Of a stretch of DNA of 64,000 bases, positions 11,815-22,639 are shown piece after piece. The notes under the pieces were generated by a model. The model was given only the letters and a program-made list of their open reading frames with translations, had not been told where the DNA came from and searched no databases. A program made the position numbers and the translations under genes. The DNA comes from Anolis sagrei (Eukaryota > Chordata > Lepidosauria > Squamata > Anolidae). The stretch's first letter is position 1. Each line of letters begins with the position of its first letter. The stretch covers positions 170,359,506 to 170,423,505 of the forward strand of contig NC_090023.1 of assembly GCF_037176765.1 (NCBI RefSeq), read 5' to 3'.

Positions 11815-12490
11815 AAAAACGACATACTTGAGTTTGGAGGGAAGCAGTAAATTCCTTGGGATGGTATTCATGGGCATCCTGGAATTGGTCCTCCTGTCTC
11901 CATTAATGCCACCTCTTGGCCACCTGTCAGTCCAAACCCCATTAGCTCATGGCTACCAACGTTGGGTTTCTGGGCAGGAGACCAGCTGGCAGGCTGGCAC
12001 CCACAGACTTAGCTGGTCTCTCCTCATCCTCCGAACAAGAGGCCACGAAAAGTCTCTTGAGAAGATTGACAATGACAGATGGGTTTCTCAGCAAACAGCT
12101 CCGTCGTCCCAGAGGAACCTTGCATAATGCATGCGAACAGAGTTGAACCTCCGTAAACAAGATCGTTCCTTGGACTGAACATGAACAGCCGCAACTGCCT
12201 AATTTTGAGCACCAGGTCCTGCTTAGGTGCTTTCTCTTTCCAACTGACACTTAATATTTTGCTAAGTAGGCAGTTAAACAATACATAACCAGCATGGATA
12301 GTGGATTTGTATCATTATTAATGTATTTTGTTTCTCTAAATATGGGGCAATTAATTCTAATACCTTTACTGCTTAACATGGGGGCATTTATGTATTTGCC
12401 GGGGTTGTTAAAGTCTGTGGCAATTCACAAGTAGTAATACTGCTTCTGCCATAGCAATATTGGATCATGTTTATTCAATGGATTTCTTTA
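11815..12490. other. Intergenic sequence, nothing recognised
   Basis: No repeat family or exon was identified. Open frames on both strands at 11828-12281 overlap each other and show no domain. Confidence 0.35.
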
Positions 12491-12494
12491 CAAC

Positions 12495-12839
12495 CATAAT
12501 AATAATAATAATAATAATAATAATGGAAACAACTGGAAAAGCTGACACGATATGAAGATTTAAAGATCGAACTGCAAAGACTCTGGCACAACCAGTAAAG
12601 GTGGTACCAGTGGTGATCGGCACACTGGGTGCAGTTCCTAGAGACCTTGGCCTGCACTTAAACACAATCGGCGCTGACAAAATTACAATCTGTCAGCTGC
12701 AGAAGGCCACCTTACTGGGATCTGCACACATTATTCGCCAATACATCACACAGTCCTAGACACTTGGGAAGTGTCTGACGTGTGATCCAATTCAACAGCC
12801 AGCAGAGTGTCTGCTGTGGACTCATCTTGTTGTGTTTCA

Positions 12840-12878
<39 letters not shown>

Positions 12879-12880
12879 CT
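12495..12880 (+). mobile_element. Unidentified LINE-like fragment between two (AAT)n runs
   Basis: AAT microsatellites occupy 12497-12524 and 12840-12879. Between them, degraded plus-strand coding resembles the C-terminal tail of a non-LTR retrotransposon ('RYEDLKIELQRLW' followed by broken frames). I cannot assign a clade. Confidence 0.35.
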
Positions 12881-12884
12881 AAAT

Positions 12885-13722
12885 AAATAAAAATGTAATG
12901 TTTGTTTGTGGGATTATCAGAACTCAAAAACCACTGGACAATTTGACACAAGACACCTAACAATACAATGTATGTCCTTCACTCAAAAAATTGATTTTGT
13001 CATTTGGGAGTTGTAGTTGCTGGGATTTATAGTTCACCTACAATCAAAGAGCATTCTGAACCCCACCAACGATGGAATTGAACCAAACTTGGCACACAGT
13101 TCTCCCATGACCAACAGAAAATACTGGAAGGGTTTGGTGGGCACTGTGCTTTGGTTTTGCAGTTATAGTTCACCTACATCCAGAGATCACTATGGACTCA
13201 AGCAATGATGGATCTGAACCAAACTCTACACGAATACTCAATATGCCCAAATGTGAGCACTGGTGGAGTTTGTGGAAAATAGAATCTTGACATTTGGGAG
13301 TTGTAGTTGCTGGGATTTATAGTTCACCTACAATCAAACAGCATTCTGAACCCCAGCAACGATGGAATTGAACCAAACTTGACACACAGTTCTCCCATGA
13401 CCAACAGAAAATATTGGAAGGGTTTGGTGGGCAGTGTCCTTTGGTTTTGGAGTTGTAGTTCACCTACATCCAGAGATCACTATGGACACAAAAAATGATG
13501 GATCTGGACCAAACTTTACACGAATACTCAATGTGCCCAAATGTGAACACTGGTGGAGTTTGGGGAAAATAGAATCTTGACATTTGGAAGTTGTCGTTGC
13601 TGGGATTTATAGTTCACCTACAATCACAGAGCATTCTGAACCCCACCAACGATAGAATTGGGCCAAACCTCCCATACAGAACCCCTATGTGGGTCACAGC
13701 AACGCATGGCAGGGGACAGTTA
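12885..13722 (-). repeat. TACTAGCTG-family repeat with a tandem 290-bp internal array
   Basis: In reverse orientation, it ends at the right with CGCATGGCAGGGGACAGTTAGTA, the family terminus. The internal module beginning 'tgggatttatagttcacc' recurs at 13021, 13311 and 13601, exactly 290 bp apart. The interior is therefore expanded to two and a half tandem copies. Confidence 0.75.
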
Positions 13723-13870
13723 GTAATAATAATAATATACTTTATTTATACCCCGCCACTATCTCCCCAAGGGGACTCGGGGCAGCTTACATGAGGCCAA
13801 GCCCAGCAATACAATAAAACAATATACAACAGAACACAGCAAAAATACAATACAATACAATACAAACTCA
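13723..13870 (-). repeat. L2-type LINE/SINE 3' tail with (AAT)n
   Basis: A microsatellite followed by 'ctttatttataccccgcc' and 'ggggactcggggcagctta', the inverted 3' end shared by L2 copies in this window. Confidence 0.7.
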
Positions 13871-13879
13871 GAAATTGAT

Positions 13880-14600
13880 GGTATCAATTGTATTGCCTTT
13901 CTAGCTGAATGTCTTGCTGATCTCGGCAGCATTTAAATTTTCACGCATCTTCTCTAATCCTGCAATCCCACTTGAAAAAGAACAAAAAAACTTTTGCCCT
14001 GGGAACATGGCCATTGTTAACATCAATTCCCTTTGTCATGTCCGAGTGAGACAAAGCAACCAGGGAGCTTCTCAGCCATATCTGCCTCAGCTGTCACTGG
14101 GCCTTCTGGCTGATCCCTTCTGGAAGCCGAGTTTGTCAATGACCTCAAACTGAGACCAGGGCTTCTTTGATTGGGTTTCTTTCCATTGCTGGCAATTACT
14201 AATGTAATGTTTCATTTGATGCATTATGGGCTCCACCAATTTTGTTTGATTAATAGTGTCCCAACAATTTCCACATGCACATCAAATACATACAAGGGTT
14301 TACATGTAAAGCCTTTTTAGTCTTTTGTTGTACCTTCTTTCCCAGTAGTTGTTTAACTTGATTTTAAGCCACCCCCTCCCTATCACCATTAAGGGCAGGG
14401 CTAGGCTTTCTCAATCAAGCACGCTTCTCAATTCTTCATCCACCCATCAATTTCCCCCCTGCAAATGGTCTCACTTAACCTACTTTTTCCAGGCAAAATT
14501 TGAGATGAAAATTAACCTTGACAATGAGGGGAAACAGGAGAGTGGAGTAGCAGGAGTGAACTGATCTGGAAAAGGTTAAAAACCAATTCCTTCCCACAAA
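13880..14600. other. Apparently single-copy sequence, possible conserved noncoding element
   Basis: There is no repeat signature. Around 14180-14260 there are homeodomain-type words (CAATTACTAATG, GATTAATAG) and a GCATTATGGG box. No exon with splice signals was recognised. Conservation cannot be tested here. Confidence 0.3.
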
Positions 14601-14606
14601 TATATT

Positions 14607-16110
14607 TATTTACTAGCTGTACCCGCCATGCGTTGCTGTGGCCAACCTCCCCTCCCTCTTTCTCTCCTTCCTTCCCTCTTTCCTTCCTTTCTTCTTTTTC
14701 TTTCCCTATCTCTCATCTTTCTTCCATCTCTACCTGTTTCTTTCCTCCCTTTCTTTGCTCTTTGGTTCCATCCATCCTTCCTTCCTTCCTTCTCTTTCGT
14801 TCCTTCTCTCCTTCCTTCCCTCTCTTTTTCCTTTCACTTTTTTATTTCCTTCTTTCCTTTCTTGCTTCTCTATCTTTCTTTCTTTCTTTCCTTCTTTCCC
14901 TCCCTGCTTCTCTCCTTCCTTCCTTCCTTCCTTCCTTTTTCCCCTCCTTCTCTCGTTACTTCTTGACTGTCCCTTCCATTTAATATTGTATTTCTATCTC
15001 AGAAAGAAGGAAAGGAAGAAGGAAGGAAGGAGGGACAGGAAGGAAGGAAAAGAAAGAAGGAGGGACAGGAAGGGAGGGGGAGGAAGGAAGGAGGGAGGGA
15101 AAGAAATGAGGGGAATGAAGAAAGGAGGGAGGGAAGGAAATGAAGGGGAAGGAAATGAAGAAAGGGAAAGAAGGAGGAAAGGGAGGGAGGAAAAGAAGGA
15201 AAGGAAGAAAGAAGGAGGGACAGGAAGGAAGGAAAAAGGAAGGGAGGGAGGGAAAGAAGGGAAGATAGGAAAAAAGAAGGAGGGACAGGAAGGGAGGGAG
15301 GGAGGAGAAGGAAGGAAGGAGGAAGGAAGGAGGGAAAGAAAGGAGGGGGTGAAGAAACAAGGGAGGGAGGAAATGAAGGGGAAGGAAATGAAGAAAGGGA
15401 AAAAAGGAGGAAAGGGAGGGAGGGAGGAAAAGAAGGAAAGGAAAAAGGAAGGAGGGACAGGAAGGAAGGGAAAAGGAAGGGAGGGAGGGAAAGAAGGGAA
15501 GGAAGAAAAAAAGAAGGAGGGACAGGAAGGGAGGGAGGAGAAGGAAGGAAGGAGGAAGGAAGGAGGGAAAGAAAGGAGGGGGATGAAGAAAGGAGGAAGG
15601 GAAGGAAATGAAGGGGGAGGAAATGAAGAAAGGGAAAGAAGGAGGAAAGGGAGGAAGAAGGAAAGAAGGAGGGAGGGACAGGAAGGAAGGAAAAAGGGAG
15701 GAAGGGAGGGAAAGTAGGGAAGGTAGGAAAAAAGGAGGAACAGGGAGGGAGGGAGGAAGGAGAAGGAAGGAAGGAGGGAAAGAAGGGATGAAGAAAGGAG
15801 GGAGGGAAGGAAATCAAGGGGGAACGAAATGAAGAAAGGGAAAGAAGGAGGAAAGGGAGGGAGGGAGGGAGGGAGGAAAAGAAGGAAACGAAGAAGGAAG
15901 GAAAAAGGGAGGGAGGGAGGGAAAGAAGGGAAGGAAGAAAAAAAGAAGGAGGGACAAGAAGGGAGGGAGGGAGGAGAAGGAAGGAAGGAGGGAAAGAAAG
16001 GAATGGGATGAAGAAAGGAGGGAGGGAAGGAAATGAAAGGGAAGGAAATGAAGGAAGGGAAAGAAGGAGGAAAGGGAGGGAGGGAGGAAAAGAAGAAAGG
16101 AAGGAAATGA
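14607..16110. repeat. Polypyrimidine/polypurine tract (CCTT)n-(GGAA)n
   Basis: It starts with a truncated TACTAGCTG-family end (14612-14645). Then about 350 bp of nearly pure pyrimidine on the plus strand (14640-14990) is followed by about 1.1 kb of nearly pure purine (15000-16110). Long frames here encode only K/E/G/R or P/S/F/L low-complexity chains and are not genes. A higher-order period is visible: GAAATGAAGAAAGGGAAA-like cores near 15153, 15385, 15621, 15827 and 16045. Confidence 0.95.
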
Positions 16111-16114
16111 TTAT

Positions 16115-17085
16115 CTGCTCATTTCTCAATAAACTACAGAATGGTGATATTGCTAACTTAAGAAAACAAGGCCTAAAAATGTTAACTGGATTGGGATCCG
16201 AGGAAGCTGCAACCAATGTCTGCTGGTAGCTGCATTGTCAAACTTGGGGCAAAAAATCTGAGTCGGACTTATGTATGCCTTACTTTAATATAAAAATTGC
16301 TGACAGAAAAAATGCACCCGATAATGCATTAAAACAACTCTTGGCAACTAATTAGCATGCTTGGGTCAACACTGTAATATTTCATAGGGAATGAAGTTTC
16401 AGTGCTCGGGAAATGAGTGCCTCTATTCTTGCCGCCCTCAGCAACCCAGGCCTTGTTCTGCCCACGATTGCATGTTTAATTAGCAGTCCTTCTGTAAGTG
16501 TCTGCAATTAGCACCACAATGATTAATAAAATAACCTCTTTAAGGCTCCATTTAGCCAGCAGAAATGCAAAATCAGGGATAATTAATTCATCATTAATAA
16601 ATCATGGCTGATTAACTAATCTGTTGATTGCAAACACATTTAGAACTCAGACTCCCACCTGAGCTCCGCTTTGTTTTGTTCCTCCACTCGCCACACTAAG
16701 CAAAAAAAATAAGATAAAAGACAAAATAAACTATACCAACAGACACATGGAAGAATGAAAGGTGCTTTAAGCAGCAAATGTATTGATTTAGTTACAAAGA
16801 TTTGGAAAGGAAGTGATTTTACAATGGCATTAGACTTGGTTGATTATTTGGTTCCCCGGGGAAAGAAAATGGCATTGTCTATTTATTCAATCTGGACAAG
16901 TGAGCAGTAATTGCCTCTTTAATGCAACTAGGAGTCCAACAAGCATTTCATAAGGGGATATTATCGTCTATATGTCACTCTTGGGCAAGCTTCCTAACAC
17001 AAAGTGATAGTTTATGGTTTGTTGTTTAAGTCCAGAAAACAGGGACAAATTCAAGATAGTCAGGCAGAAAAAAATTGAAATTAAA
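16115..17085. promoter_or_regulatory. Candidate conserved noncoding element rich in homeodomain sites
   Basis: This is an island without repeats or coding frames. At 16340-16640 it carries TAATTAG (16349), TTTAATTAGC (16475), CAATTAGC (16505), GATTAATAA (16521), ATAATTAATT (near 16580), ATTAATAAAT (16593) and GATTAACTAAT (near 16610). ATTA cores packed this way in otherwise mixed sequence are typical of developmental enhancers. PBLD's usual downstream neighbour is ATOH7, so a retinal enhancer is one option. Function is inferred only. Confidence 0.4.
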
Positions 17086-17087
17086 TA

Positions 17088-17475
17088 TTTGTCGTGTCAG
17101 GGCAACCAGTCGATTATATTACATTTCTAACAGAACAAAGCAAACAAACAGACAAAATACAACATTTGTGAGTTTGGTAGTTGATTCAATGTCCTTTGAC
17201 CAGTAGCTGGCCACTTGGAGTGCTTCTGGTGTTGCTGCAAGAAGGTCCTCCATTGTGCATGTGGCAGGGCTCAGGGTGCATTGCAGCAGGTGGTCAGTGG
17301 TTTGCTCTTCTCTACACTCACATGTCGAGGATTTCACTTTGTACCGAATTTCTGAAGGTTGGCTCTGCATCTTGTGGTGCCAGAGCGCAGTCTGTTCAGC
17401 ACCTTCCAAGTCGCCCAGTCCTCTGTGTGCCCAGGGGAGAGTCTCTCATTTGGTATCAGCCATTGGTTGAAGTTA

Positions 17476-17521
<46 letters not shown>

Positions 17522-18022
17522 TTATTTGTACCCCGGTAGTATCTCCCGAAGGACTCGATGCGGCTTACAAAGGCCAAGACCTCAATACACAACATAACAA
17601 TACAAAACCTGGGTTTGAGCCTGCCACTTTTGGACTCTCGCTTGCTGAGGTGTTCCAGCGAGTGTCTCTGTAGATCTTAGAAAACTATTTCTAGATTTAA
17701 GTCGTTGCCGTGCTGGCTGATACCCAAACAAGGGATGAGCTGGGGATGTCTCTGCCTTGGTCCTTTCACTATTGGCTGCTACTTCCCGGCGGATGTCAGG
17801 TGGTGCAATACCGGCTAAGCAGTGTAATTTCTCCAGTGGTGTAGGGCGCAGACATCCCGTGATAATGCGGCATGTCTCATTAAGAGCCACATCCACTGTT
17901 TTAGTGTGGTGAGATGTGTTCCACATTGGGCATGCACACTCAGCAGCAGAGTAGCACAGTGTAAAGGCAGATGTCTTCACTGTGTCTGGTTGTGATCCCC
18001 AGGTTGTGTCAGTCAGCTTTCG
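17088..18022 (-). mobile_element. Jockey/I-group LINE, 3' portion, with nested L2 tail
   Basis: Minus-strand frames repeat the phrases of the 10742-11808 copy: 'YSAAECACPMWNTSHHTK', 'NETCRIITGCLRPTP' and 'STCECREEQTTDHLLQC'. The 3' end carries CTGACACGACAAA (17088-17100 as complement). It is interrupted at about 17475-17605 by (ATT)n plus an L2-type tail. Confidence 0.7.
17475..17605 (-). repeat. (ATT)n and L2-type 3' tail inserted in a LINE
   Basis: About 14 ATT triplets, then 'ctttatttgtaccccgg' and 'gactcgatgcggctta', the common inverted L2 3' end. The surrounding LINE sequence resumes after it. Confidence 0.7.
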
Positions 18023-18169
18023 TATGAAATTAAAAAAGAAATGAAATTAAAAATTCAAATTAATCTGTTAGTAAGTTAGTATTGTGTCTCATTTGGTATC
18101 AAAATTTGCTATGCGTCACTATCATTCTTTCTTCCTTTAGCACTACACAACGCTTATGAAATAAAATGA

Positions 18170-18716
18170 AATGCAAAGATATAGAATGGGGGAGGTGTGG
18201 CTCGAGAGCAGTACGTGTGAAAAAGATCTTGGAGTCCTCATGGACAACAATGTGATGCGGCGGCAAAAAAAAGCCAATAGGATTTTGGCCTGCATCAATA
18301 GGAATATAGTGTCTAGTGGTTCTCAACGTGTGGGTCCCCAGGTGTTTTGACCTACAACTCCCGGAAAACCCAGCCAGTTTGCCAGCTGTTAGGATTTCTG
18401 GAAGTTGACAGCCAAAACAGGTTGAGAACCACTGGTCTAGATCCAGGGAAGTCATGCTATCCCTCTATTCTGCCTTGGTTAGACATCTGGAATATTGTGT
18501 CCAATTCTGGGCACCGCAATTGAAGAGAGATACTGACAAGCTGGAATGTGTCCAGAGGAGGGTGACTAAAATAATTAAGAGTCTGGAGAACAAGCCCTAT
18601 GAGGAGCAGCTTAAAGAGTTGGGCATGATTAGCCTGTAGAAGGTTGAGAGGAGACATGTATAAATATGTGAGGGGAAGTCATAGGGAGGAGAGAGCAAGC
18701 TTGTTCCCTGCTGCCC
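18170..18716 (+). mobile_element. CR1 LINE fragment with hAT insertion
   Basis: Plus-strand CR1 phrases are '[12 protein letters not shown]' and '[13 protein letters not shown]'. It is interrupted at 18317-18434 by a hAT miniature element. It lacks the 3' octamer end, being cut at about 18716. Confidence 0.85.
18317..18434 (+). mobile_element. Short hAT miniature element in CR1
   Basis: The near-palindrome runs from TGGTTCTCAACGTG to GGTTGAGAACCACTG. The CR1 target GTCTAG is repeated on both sides (18311-18316 and 18435-18440). The left end has lost the first bases (CAG) relative to the copy at 61919. Confidence 0.8.
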
Positions 18717-19440
18717 TAGTGTAGTGAATTCCCTACCTGTTAGGCTAGGAAAAGCCTAGAAAAGTAGGCCCTGGAAGTTCAGCAGCCATTTTGGAAAGGG
18801 TGCCAGGGGGAATCCATTTTAGTTACTCATTTCCTGAAGGGGGCGTGTTTAGAAAGAGCAGCTTTGGAGGGAAATGAGGGAAGACTGTAATTGGCTGAGA
18901 GTAGGCGGAGCCTAACTTGGGAAAAGAAAAAAATGACTTTAAGGGAAAGTTTTGGAATCCCTGTCAGGAGCTTGAACCTGGGTGTCAAAGGGAGAGAGTG
19001 TTAGGAGTTTGGAGTGGTGCAGAGGGTTAGAGAGAAAGGCCTGAGATTGGCCAGTTGGCAAGCAGGGATAGCTAGTAGGAAAATTACAAGGATAGCTGGG
19101 GAGTGAAGAGACAGATCCCAAAAGACAAGGACTGTCTGTGTGGAGGCGTTGAGAAATTACTGTCAGAGAGGAAATCCTGTCAGTATTTTTTGTGACGGGA
19201 GAGAGAAGTATTTCTGTGTAACTAAGACTGAACTGCTTTATGTAACTACACACTTTTAAGCCAGTATTTTTGAAACAGCTAAGCTTTATACCTGATATTC
19301 TTAAATAAACTTCATTGTTTTATTGTTCCTAACAACTGCCTCACGTGTGCCTCTGTGGGTGAAGTTTTAAAAGCAGATTCCAGCAGTAATCAAGAATTTA
19401 CCTCAGAAACACAAGCCTGAGAGTTAATCCAATACCCTCT
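18717..19440 (+). mobile_element. Possible solo LTR (fossil)
   Basis: A TG-initial segment of about 0.7 kb with a purine-rich middle and an AATAAA signal near 19303, sitting between CR1 fragments. Structure alone suggests an LTR. No internal coding region or target duplication was confirmed. Confidence 0.25.
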
Positions 19441-19444
19441 TGCT

Positions 19445-19640
19445 TAAGAATACTTCCAGTAAGCCAAGGGCTTATCAGCGCTTCCAAGTTGGTGGGTGCG
19501 AAAGTGTTCTTTCAAAAAGGGTTTTTCGGCCAGAAAAAAAGTTCCAGCTTTCTTTTCAGCTTTTGTTTTGGGGCTTGAAAACACAAAAACCACATTCAAC
19601 TCTAAGTGGTGTTCCGTTTGCTTCTTGGGATTTTATTATT
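19445..19640. other. Nothing recognised
   Basis: A short stretch with a 69-aa open frame lacking any domain. It may continue the element to its left. Confidence 0.3.
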
Positions 19641-19646
19641 GTCAAA

Positions 19647-20395
19647 TAGAATCATAGAATCGAAGAGTTGGAAGAGACCTCATGGGCCATCCAGTCCAAC
19701 CCCCTGCCAAGAAGCAGGAATATTGCATTCCAATCACCCCTGACAGATGGCCATCCAGCCTCTGTTTAAAAGCTTCCAAAGAAGGAGTGTCCACCACACT
19801 CCGGGGCAGAGAGTTCCACTGCTGAACGGCTCTCACAGTCAGGAAGTTCTTCCTCATGTTCAGATGGAATCTCCTTTCTTGAAGTTTGAAGCCATTGTTT
19901 CGTGTCCTAGTCTCCAGGGAAGCAGAAAACAAGTTTGCTCTCTCCTCCCTGTGGCTTCCTCTCACATATTTATACATGGCTATCACATCCCCTCTCAGCC
20001 TTCTCTTCTTCAGGCTAAACATGCCCAGCTCCTTAAGCGGCTCCTCATAGGGCTTGTTCTCCAGACCCTTGATCATTTTAGTCGCCCTCCTCTGGACACA
20101 TTCCAGCTTGTCAATATCTCTCTTCAATTGTGGTGCCCAGAATTGGACACAATATTCCAGGTGTGGTCTAACCAAAGCAGAATAGAGGGGTAGCATGACT
20201 TCCCTGGATCCAGACACTATACAGGCCAAAATCCCATTGACTTTTTTTGCCGCCACATCACATTGTTGGCTCACGTTTAATTTGTGGTCCACGAAGACTC
20301 CAATATCTTTTTCACACATACTGCTCTCAAGCGAGGCATTGTCCCCCATTCTGTATAGGTATAGGTATAAGGATAAATCCCTATCCTTTATACCT
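19647..20395 (-). mobile_element. CR1 LINE, 3' portion
   Basis: A 235-aa minus-strand frame (19642-20349) reads 'CEKDIGVFVDHKLNVSQQC', '[19 protein letters not shown]' and '[13 protein letters not shown]'. The 3' octamers are at 19649-19662. The RT core is missing. It lies tail-out against a plus-strand CR1 immediately to the right. Confidence 0.92.
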
Positions 20396-20402
20396 AGAGG
20401 CT

Positions 20403-20656
20403 AGCATGTTGAACAATGGCTTCAAACTACAGGAAAGGAGATTCCACCTGAACACAAAAAAGAACTTCCTAAGTGTGAGAGCTGTTGAGCAGTGGAACTC
20501 TCTGTCCTGGAGTGTGGTGGAGGCTCCTTCTTTGGAGGCTTTTAAGCAGACGCTGGATGGCCATCTGTCAGGAGTGTTTTGAATGCAATTTTCCTGCTTC
20601 TTGCCAGGGGTTGGACTGGATGGTCATGAAGTCTCTTCCAACTATGATTCTATGAT
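20403..20656 (+). mobile_element. CR1 LINE, 3' terminal fragment
   Basis: It encodes '[14 protein letters not shown]' and '[19 protein letters not shown]' and ends with CTATGATTCTATGATT (20642-20657). Opposite in orientation to 19647-20395, it makes an inverted repeat of about 250 bp. Confidence 0.9.
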
Positions 20657-20995
20657 TCCTAAATACTGAAGGACAACACAGAATCCAGAGTGGATCAATC
20701 AAAAGTAAAACCTACGTTGTTCATACAAGATGCTGTTTCAGAAATGTATCCTGGGACATATCTCTTGCCCTATGGATTTGTTCCCAAGGATTGAGAAAAT
20801 CATAATGCCTTCATACTTCATTTCAAAGACTACACAAAACCTCTAGAACCTCAGCTTTTAAATCAGAGTCAGGCAACTTTCCATTGTCATGTGTCACTCT
20901 CAGGGAGGATGATGGCATATGGATTTTTAAAATGGGAAAATGCATAAAATTCTTCAATCTGATATTTATTTATTTTTATTGTTAAATACAAATTT

Positions 20996-21605
20996 GGCAT
21001 TATACAAAATGTCCATTGACCAGAAGTTGGCCACTTGGAGAGACTCTGGTGTGGTTGTAAGAAGGTCCTCCATCGCATACAAATTGTCCTTTGACCAGAA
21101 GTTGGCCACTTGGAGTGACTCTGGTGTGGTTGTAAGAAGGTCCTCCATCGCACATGTGGCGAGGCTCAGGTTGCATTGCAGTAGGTGGTCTGTGGTTTGC
21201 TCTTCTCTACACTCACATGTCGTAGACTCCACTTTGTGGCCCCATTTCTTAAGATTGGCTCTGCATCTCGTGGTGCTAGAGCACAGTCTGTTCACCACCT
21301 TCCAAGTCACTCAGTCTTCTGTGTGCCCAGGGGGAAGGGGAGTCTTTCATCTGGTATCACCCACGGATTGAGGTCCCGGGTTTTAACCTGCCACTTTTGG
21401 ACTCTCATTTGCTCAGGTGTTCTTGTGAGTATCTCTGTAAATCTCAGAAAGCTGTTTCTTGATTTAAGGTGTTGGTTTGCTAGCTGATATCTGAACCAAG
21501 GATGGGCCGGAGATGTGAGTGCCTTGGTCCTTGCATTCATTGCTGGCTGCTATTTTCCTATACATATCAGGTGGTGCAATACTGGCTAAATAGTATTTCT
21601 CCAGT
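20996..21605 (-). mobile_element. Jockey/I-group LINE fragment with 75-bp tandem duplication
   Basis: Minus-strand phrases 'STTCECREEQTTDHLLQC' and 'TTPESLQVANFWS' match the copy at 10742-11808. The 'ttgaccagaagttggccact' block occurs at 21016 and 21091, a 75-bp tandem duplication near the 3' end. Confidence 0.7.
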
Positions 21606-22375
21606 GGTTTGTAGAAAGCTGATTCACTCACACCCGAAGCAACTTGCAGTATGTTACATAGTGATAATAATGAGAGTTGCTGTTATTTGCTGCCTATCAG
21701 ATTTTGATTTATGGTGACGCTATGAATGAAAGACCTCAGCTGTCAACTGCAAAATACTCAGGCACACATCCACCCGTGCTGCAATCTTCCTTTTTTCCAT
21801 TGCTTTTCATTTTATAAGCATGATTGTCTTTTCCAGTTAATCATGTTGTCTCACAATATGTCATAAGGATGACATTTTCAAGTTTGGTCACCATGGTCTC
21901 TAGTGAGAATTCAGACTTGATTTGCTCTAGAAACTCTTGTCCAGCACTGTATTTCAAATGAGTCAAATTTCTTCCTTCGGCTTTCATCACTGCACTTTTC
22001 TTGCATCTATATAATCAATCAACGAGACAGTCTGAAGAACGATGACATTTTTCATGTGAGCAAGTGATTTGGGGATAGTCTTAGGGTCACCACAAATCAG
22101 AAATTACTTGAAAGCATAGAACATCCTGAATCCATATTTATCTCCCAAGATCGATATGCTGTCTTTATTTGTAGATGCCAGAAAGCTTCAGCCAAATAAA
22201 CATCTGATCACTTTTGATTTCCAACTGGCAAGCTGGATCATTCCATAAAACTGGAAAAGTCAAAACATCTTGTCAATTTCACAGGGCTACCACTTTCAAA
22301 ATATCTCTCATGCACATAAGCATATGTGGAAAATCTCAGATGATTGACTTCTCTGGGTTCGAAAATGTAATAGTC
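21606..22375. other. Intergenic sequence, probably old repeat
   Basis: The phrase near 21710 ('tttatggtgacgctatgaatgaaagacctc') resembles an old dispersed repeat I cannot name. The rest shows no exon. Confidence 0.3.
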
Positions 22376-22408
22376 CCTTTGGGGAGAGGGGACGCGGTAT
22401 AAATAAAG

Positions 22409-22453
<45 letters not shown>
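22376..22453 (+). repeat. L2-type 3' tail with (ATT)n
   Basis: 'ggggacgcggtataaataaag' followed by 15 or so ATT triplets: the standard end of L2-derived copies here. Confidence 0.75.
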
Positions 22454-22639
22454 GCTCTGGAGTGGTCTGAAGAGATGGGGATAACCAGTGACCCCTTGCA
22501 AACTTCTCTACCTTGCAGATCTAAAAATACAGCCAACCCAACTCTGCCTTTTCATAGCAGAGCTGACTGAAGAGATTTTTGAAGGTTTTTAAGCACTGCC
22601 ACCATGTGGTAGATTTAAAATATAGCAACCCTTCAAATT

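Noticed and set aside
12497-12524. Poly-Ile/poly-Tyr/poly-Asn peptides
   Set aside because: Translations of (AAT)n microsatellites at LINE tails; same for 17475-17516, 22411-22453 and 32824-32861.
14638-16229. Long open frames of 359 and 405 codons
   Set aside because: They are translations of (GGAA)n/(CCTT)n simple repeat: only K, E, G, R, M or P, S, F, L chains, no domain and no splice context.
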